From NCBI RefSeq assembly GCF_038096175.1, contig NZ_CP151099.1, positions 7,170,001-7,234,000 of the forward strand: DNA of 64,000 bases, given 5' to 3'. Every line of letters begins with the position of its first letter. The first letter of the stretch is position 1. The position numbers and the translations under genes were made by a program. The stretch comes from Nostoc sp. UHCC 0302 (GTDB taxonomy: Bacteria; Cyanobacteriota; Cyanobacteriia; Cyanobacteriales; Nostocaceae). Positions 60,488-64,000 of this stretch are shown here, piece after piece. Under the pieces are notes generated by a model. That model searched no databases, was not told where the DNA came from, and was given only the letters and a program-made list of their open reading frames with translations.

Positions 60488-61336
60488 GTGTCAATAACAG
60501 AACATAAAATAACTGTAGATTCTTTGGAATGGTTCTATCGCGAATCTTCACCAATTGGCAGAACTGATTTATTGCCTGTATTGTTGCTGCACGGCATTGT
60601 CTCCCAAAGTTACAGTTGGCGTCATATTATACCTGCTTTAGGGAATCAGGGTACAAGAGCGATCGCTCCAGATTGGATTGGTTATGGCTTTTCAGCAAAA
60701 CCAGAAAAACGAGAGTTTGCCTACACACCCGATGCATTTATTACAGCTTTAGAAGGATTTGTTAAGGCGTTAGAACTAGAACGTTTTTGTTTAGTTGTGC
60801 AAGGATTTTTAGGCTCTGTAGGATTACAATATGCCTTGCGTCATCCAGAACAAATTGCCAACATAGCTATTTTAAATACACCAATTTCAACTGCTGCCAA
60901 ATTACCTTGGAAAATCAAACAAATGGGTTTACCTTTGGCGGGTGAGGTAATGACCCAAGACCCTCTATTAGTTGACCGAACTTTAGAAGGTGGTAGCCGT
61001 TATCGGATAGAAGATAATGATTTAGATATTTATCGAAAACCATTTTTGAAAACTTCTGCATCGGGGCGAAGTCTCTTAGCAACTATTCGGAATTTGCAAC
61101 TCGTCCCAGCAATGACAGAAATCGAATCTGGCTTTAAACAATGGCAACAGCCAATTCTAATTCAATGGGGTATGATTGACCCTTGGTTACCTATAGATGT
61201 AGCAGAAAATTTTGACAATTCTGTACCAAATACTGAATTAATAAAACTTAATAACGTTGGGCATTATCCTCAAGAACATTACCATGAGGTGATTCTGCAA
61301 GACCTCTTACCTTTTGTACGTCGTAAAGATGCTTAG
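60488..61336 (+). CDS. Alpha/beta-hydrolase fold protein lacking the usual nucleophile
   Basis: Haloalkane-dehalogenase-like alpha/beta fold, 282 residues from GTG 60488 (AGGA eight bases upstream). The oxyanion loop LLLHGIVSQSYSWR, PDWIGYGFS and the His end (NVGHYPQEHYHE, His about 257) are normal, and WGMIDPWLP supplies an acid. At the nucleophile elbow, however, the sequence is VVQGFLGSVG: Gly106 stands where Asp (dehalogenases) or Ser (esterases) should be. Ser110 is four residues later and not in the elbow position. So it is either non-catalytic or uses another chemistry. hemJ follows at a distance. Confidence 0.88.
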   Translation: MSITEHKITVDSLEWFYRESSPIGRTDLLPVLLLHGIVSQSYSWRHIIPALGNQGTRAIAPDWIGYGFSAKPEKREFAYTPDAFITALEGFVKALELERFCLVVQGFLGSVGLQYALRHPEQIANIAILNTPISTAAKLPWKIKQMGLPLAGEVMTQDPLLVDRTLEGGSRYRIEDNDLDIYRKPFLKTSASGRSLLATIRNLQLVPAMTEIESGFKQWQQPILIQWGMIDPWLPIDVAENFDNSVPNTELIKLNNVGHYPQEHYHEVILQDLLPFVRRKDA

Positions 61337-61828
61337 TAAAAGGGACTGAAATTAAGGCTTAGGGTTGGGAACTACTGTGTTTTCAACCCTATACCTTGTA
61401 CCCAATTCGAAAAGGATGTATTCTTTCAAGAGCGGGGTAACAGATAGTAAACCTCTTGCAGCAAACTTTTCGGAGTATCTCTGAAATTGCAAATTAATAA
61501 TTACGAATTATTATACTTTGGGAAAAATCGATATTATAAAAATGAAACTATAGATAAACAGCAATGATTTTAGTAAGCAGATACAAAAAAATATAATGCT
61601 GTCACGGCAAAGCGAAACTAAGCAGTTTTAGCAGTTTAAGATTGCTGCGATCGCAATTACATAATTAATTTATGCTTCCCTATTTATTTGTGTTTATTGC
61701 TAACTATCTCTGGTGAAGAATAACCTCTCGATTTGAGCCAGACTTATAATATTATCTAAGCCTGCATTGATGAACTTTTTATTAGAGTTAAAATTGCATC
61801 ATAGCCACACTAATGGAGATTAAAATTC
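61337..61828. other. Spacer between alpha/beta protein and hemJ
   Basis: No gene is seen. A hairpin AGGGTTG / CAACCCT (61361-61390) may end the alpha/beta gene transcript. The rest is AT-rich with a GCGATCGC at about 61648 and must contain the hemJ promoter. There is a fragment of the ATTACGA heptamer at 61501. Confidence 0.5.
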
Positions 61829-62413
61829 ATGGCTTATTCATGGTTTAAAGCATTTCATATAGTTGGATTTGTAGTTTGGTTCGCTGGTTTGTTCTACTTG
61901 GTACGTCTATTTATCTATCACGTAGAAGCTAACCAAGAGCCTGAACCAGCACGCACGATATTGAAGAATCAATATCAAATTATGGAAAAGCGCCTCTATA
62001 GTATCATCACTACGCCAGGAATGTTCGTGACGATCGCAATGGCGATTGGTTTACTAACCACTGAACCGGATGTTCTCAAAGAAAGTTGGCTGCACATCAA
62101 GCTGCTGTTTGTTGCCATACTAGTAGGTTATCATCATTACTGCGCTCGTTTGATGAAGAAGTTAGCGAAAGATGAGTGTCAATGGAGTAGTCAGCAATTA
62201 CGTGCTTTAAATGAAGCACCTACAGTTATGTTGGTGGTGATTGTATTACTAGCTGTGTTTAAGAATAATCTACCTACGGATCTCACAGCTTGGGGTATTT
62301 TCGCCATGATAATTTTTATGGCAGTTACAATCCAACTTTACGCCAAAAAACGCAAGCGTGATCAAGAAAAGCTGACGGCACAGATTGGACAAGTTCCACA
62401 AGAACAAAGTTAG
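61829..62413 (+). CDS. hemJ: Protoporphyrinogen IX oxidase HemJ
   Basis: Integral membrane enzyme that makes protoporphyrin IX for haem and chlorophyll. The 194-residue protein has the HemJ (UPF0093) layout: helix 1 WFKAFHIVGFVVWFAGLFYL with the conserved His, then VRLFIYHVEA, helices around TTPGMFVTIAMAIGLL and LHIKLLFVAILVGYHHYC, RALNEAPTVMLVVIVLLAVF and a last helix before a basic, Gln-rich tail. Conserved His and Arg residues of helices 1-3 are present; these bind haem b in known HemJ. Nearly all cyanobacteria use this form of the enzyme. Confidence 0.96.
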   Translation: MAYSWFKAFHIVGFVVWFAGLFYLVRLFIYHVEANQEPEPARTILKNQYQIMEKRLYSIITTPGMFVTIAMAIGLLTTEPDVLKESWLHIKLLFVAILVGYHHYCARLMKKLAKDECQWSSQQLRALNEAPTVMLVVIVLLAVFKNNLPTDLTAWGIFAMIIFMAVTIQLYAKKRKRDQEKLTAQIGQVPQEQS

Positions 62414-62768
62414 ACAAGATCACCTGAGATGTCATACATTAATAATTTTTAAAAGTATTGATATCTCAGGCGTAAATATGAGCCATCAGCCCTTAGCTAA
62501 ATCCCGTTCACTGTGGCGAGTAATTCTCTTGCTTGTTGTTAGCATTATGCTGTACTAAACTTGGTAGAAATGAATTATTCAAGAAAAATTTTTGGATTTT
62601 TGATTTCAGATTAAAAGCCTTTACCGCAAGGCTATTCTGATAATCCCAGATAATCTAATGTATTCCTAGCTTAACAGATGTAACGTTTTATAATCTTAAA
62701 TTATTACATACGTTGATTAAGTGGAACGCACCTTTCTTTTTTGTAATAGCAAGGGAGGTAAACCCAGA
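62414..62768. other. Spacer between hemJ and the DUF6671-like gene
   Basis: Inverted pair CCTGAGAT / ATCTCAGG at about 62422-62470 with a long loop, possibly the end of the hemJ transcript. A 26-codon ORF (62478-62558) lies inside. Nothing else is seen. Confidence 0.45.
62478..62558 (+). CDS. Possible 26-residue membrane peptide
   Basis: The ATG at 62478 opens a short frame: a polar basic start (MSHQPLAKSRSLWR) and a hydrophobic end (VILLLVVSIMLY). It might be the leader of a lost gene, an N-terminal membrane anchor or a real small protein. Only a weak ribosome site (AGGCG) is visible. Confidence 0.25.
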   Translation: MSHQPLAKSRSLWRVILLLVVSIMLY

Positions 62769-63632
62769 ATGGAAAATCAGCAATTATTGAGTAATCGAGT
62801 GGGCATACTGGCTACAATGCATCAAAAAGAAAGAGTGATTGCCCCTTTATTAGAACAGGAATTAGGAATTAAAGTTATAGTACCTCATGACTTTAATACT
62901 GATGTTTTTGGAACATTTACTAGAGAAGTAAAACGCCCTGTAACCCAAATAGCAGCAGCAAGATTAAAAGCTGAAAAAGCACTAGAAAGTACAGGTGAAA
63001 CTTTAGCGATCGCTAGTGAGGGTAGTTTTGTACCTCATCCTAGCTTCCCTTTTATTTACTCTAACAGAGAAATTATTATTTTATTAGATAAAGTAAACAA
63101 TCTAGAAATTATTGGAGAAGAATTTTCTCTTGAAACCAATTTTAATTATCAGGTAGTAGAAAATCTAGAAGAAGTAAATGATTTTGCTAAAAAAGTTGGT
63201 TTTCCTGAACATGGTATAGTAATTAGATTTGAGCAGACAGCCCAAAAGCAAACTGAGATTATCAAAGGTATAATTACAGAAGAAAAACTGTTAGAAGCTG
63301 TTAATTATGCCTGGAATAATTCTCCAGATAGCAAAGTGTATCTTGAAACAGATATGCGGGCGCTTTATAATCCCACACGCATGAAAAATATAGAAAAAGC
63401 TACCTATGACTTGGTAAGAAAATTTAACAGCCAATGCCCAAAGTGTGCAGAACCTGGTTTTACAATAACTAAAAATATTAAAGGATTGCCCTGTGCAATT
63501 TGTTATTTACCTACTCCTTTGACTCGTTCAGTAATTTCTCAATGCAAAAAATGTCATTTTATTCAAGAGCAATTATTTCCTGAAGGTAAAGATTTTGCCG
63601 ATCCAGCCCAATGTACTTACTGTAATCCTTAA
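62769..63632 (+). CDS. DUF6671-like protein with C-terminal zinc ribbons
   Basis: The family, as I recall it, is DUF6671, with no known function. The 287-residue product from ATG 62769 has an N-terminal alpha/beta part (NRVGILATMHQKERVIAPLL, TRPxTQ-like RPVTQIAAARLKAEKAL, IASEGSFVPHPSFPF) and a C-terminal part with two CxxC pairs (CPKCAEPGF and CAICYLP) and two more (CKKCHFIQEQ, CTYCNP), two zinc ribbons. A strong GGGAGG lies ten bases before the ATG, so a start at 62721 is rejected. Confidence 0.82.
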   Translation: MENQQLLSNRVGILATMHQKERVIAPLLEQELGIKVIVPHDFNTDVFGTFTREVKRPVTQIAAARLKAEKALESTGETLAIASEGSFVPHPSFPFIYSNREIIILLDKVNNLEIIGEEFSLETNFNYQVVENLEEVNDFAKKVGFPEHGIVIRFEQTAQKQTEIIKGIITEEKLLEAVNYAWNNSPDSKVYLETDMRALYNPTRMKNIEKATYDLVRKFNSQCPKCAEPGFTITKNIKGLPCAICYLPTPLTRSVISQCKKCHFIQEQLFPEGKDFADPAQCTYCNP

Positions 63633-63680
63633 GCCTCTGTACACCAGAATATAAGTATTTTCGATTTTATAGATAAAATC

Positions 63681-64000
63681 CCCCTGCTATATAAAAACAT
63701 GGGGGATTTATAGCTAAAGTCCGGTAGGGTAATCGGGCTACTTAAGTATTTAATATTTATGTCACCTATCTTTATTCCTCCTGAAGATAGAGAAATATCT
63801 TATTAAAATTATCAGTTTGTATCTTAAAAAAAAACCCTATTGCTACCAATAGGGGCATATTATATTAAAGTTCGTCAGGTGATCGGAACATCTATTTATT
63901 CTGTATTTATGCTTTTGATCTTTATTCCTCCTGAAGATATATAAACACATTAACAAAATATTGATGATTGTATATTTAATTACATCAAAGTAAATATTAG
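63681..64000 (+). ncRNA. Two tandem 150-bp units resembling a small-RNA array (NsiR1-type candidate)
   Basis: Two units, about 150 bp apart, each contain in order: a G+C hairpin (CCCCCTGC...GGGGG at 63681-63706; CCCTATTGCTACCAATAGGG at 63837-63856), AAAGTCCGG or AAAGTTCGTC (63716, 63867), an AT-rich stretch, and a 22-base identical block ATCTTTATTCCTCCTG followed by AAGATA (from 63768 and from 63918). That block folds as a hairpin with CCUCC in its loop. The units diverge elsewhere, so selection on these parts is likely. Arrays with a DIF-like TCCGG promoter motif before each unit are described for NsiR1 upstream of hetF. The window ends before a gene is reached. Confidence 0.5.

Noticed and set aside
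63681-64000. Minus-strand gene start using the AGGAGG in the repeated block
   Set aside because: No start codon at a proper distance opens more than about ten codons. The block is better explained as a hairpin on the plus strand.

Overview
The window reads as chromosomal DNA of a filamentous, probably Nostoc-like, cyanobacterium. Supporting signs are many HIP1 octamers (GCGATCGC), a photosystem II PsbQ lipoprotein, HemJ, a treZ-treY-treH cluster in the order known from Anabaena/Nostoc, a RexT-type regulator divergent from a thioredoxin, a truncated xisH, PEP-CTERM and RTX proteins, and abundant short palindromic and heptameric repeats between genes. No rRNA, tRNA or CRISPR array was seen.

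Layout. 0-9 kb: site-2 protease with CBS domains, IS4 remnant, clade-3 catalase, an IS5-family element inserted into a MITE-like repeat, a PepSY-like secreted protein, an orphan EboE and a CorA transporter. 9-15.5 kb: trehalose cluster on the minus strand; TreY and TreZ make trehalose from glucan ends and TreH degrades it. 15.7-24 kb: DCC protein, AraC and LysR regulators, Uma2 protein, aldo/keto reductase, Dps, pirin, DUF202 protein. 24.6-30.3 kb: RND adaptor and pump followed by an SDR. 30-38.5 kb: PEP-CTERM protein, rubrerythrin-rubredoxin, MFS exporter, xisH cut by a MITE, a second Uma2 protein, a 30-residue membrane peptide, a small transaldolase, a cNMP-binding/AAA+/polyferredoxin fusion and an AhpD-like protein.

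38.8-48.6 kb is an accessory stretch: a 21-bp tandem array, two RTX proteins, a Tat-signal protein, a TnpB remnant, a decaying sulfation cassette (frameshifted sulfotransferase, GNAT with one amber stop, intact APS kinase), a tyrosinase with its Tat-exported caddie protein, and an IS5-type remnant. 48.8-56.5 kb is a run of eight minus-strand genes (MFS, GST, SDR, MFS, nitroreductase, old yellow enzyme, SDR, thioredoxin) divergent from a RexT-like ArsR regulator with vicinal cysteines at 40-41. A palindromic candidate operator lies between them. It looks like an electrophile/peroxide response locus.

56.6-64 kb: a broken alpha/beta hydrolase, a second MITE that truncates a gene, a hypothetical gene, psbQ, a FAD oxidoreductase carrying an intergenic-type palindrome in frame, an alpha/beta-fold protein without its nucleophile, hemJ and a DUF6671-like protein. 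At the right edge are two 150-bp units that resemble a tandem small-RNA array of the NsiR1 type.

A theme of the whole window is repeat traffic. Modular palindromes and about 108-bp MITE-like elements lie between genes, truncate genes, receive an IS, and in three places are read through in frame inside ORFs.
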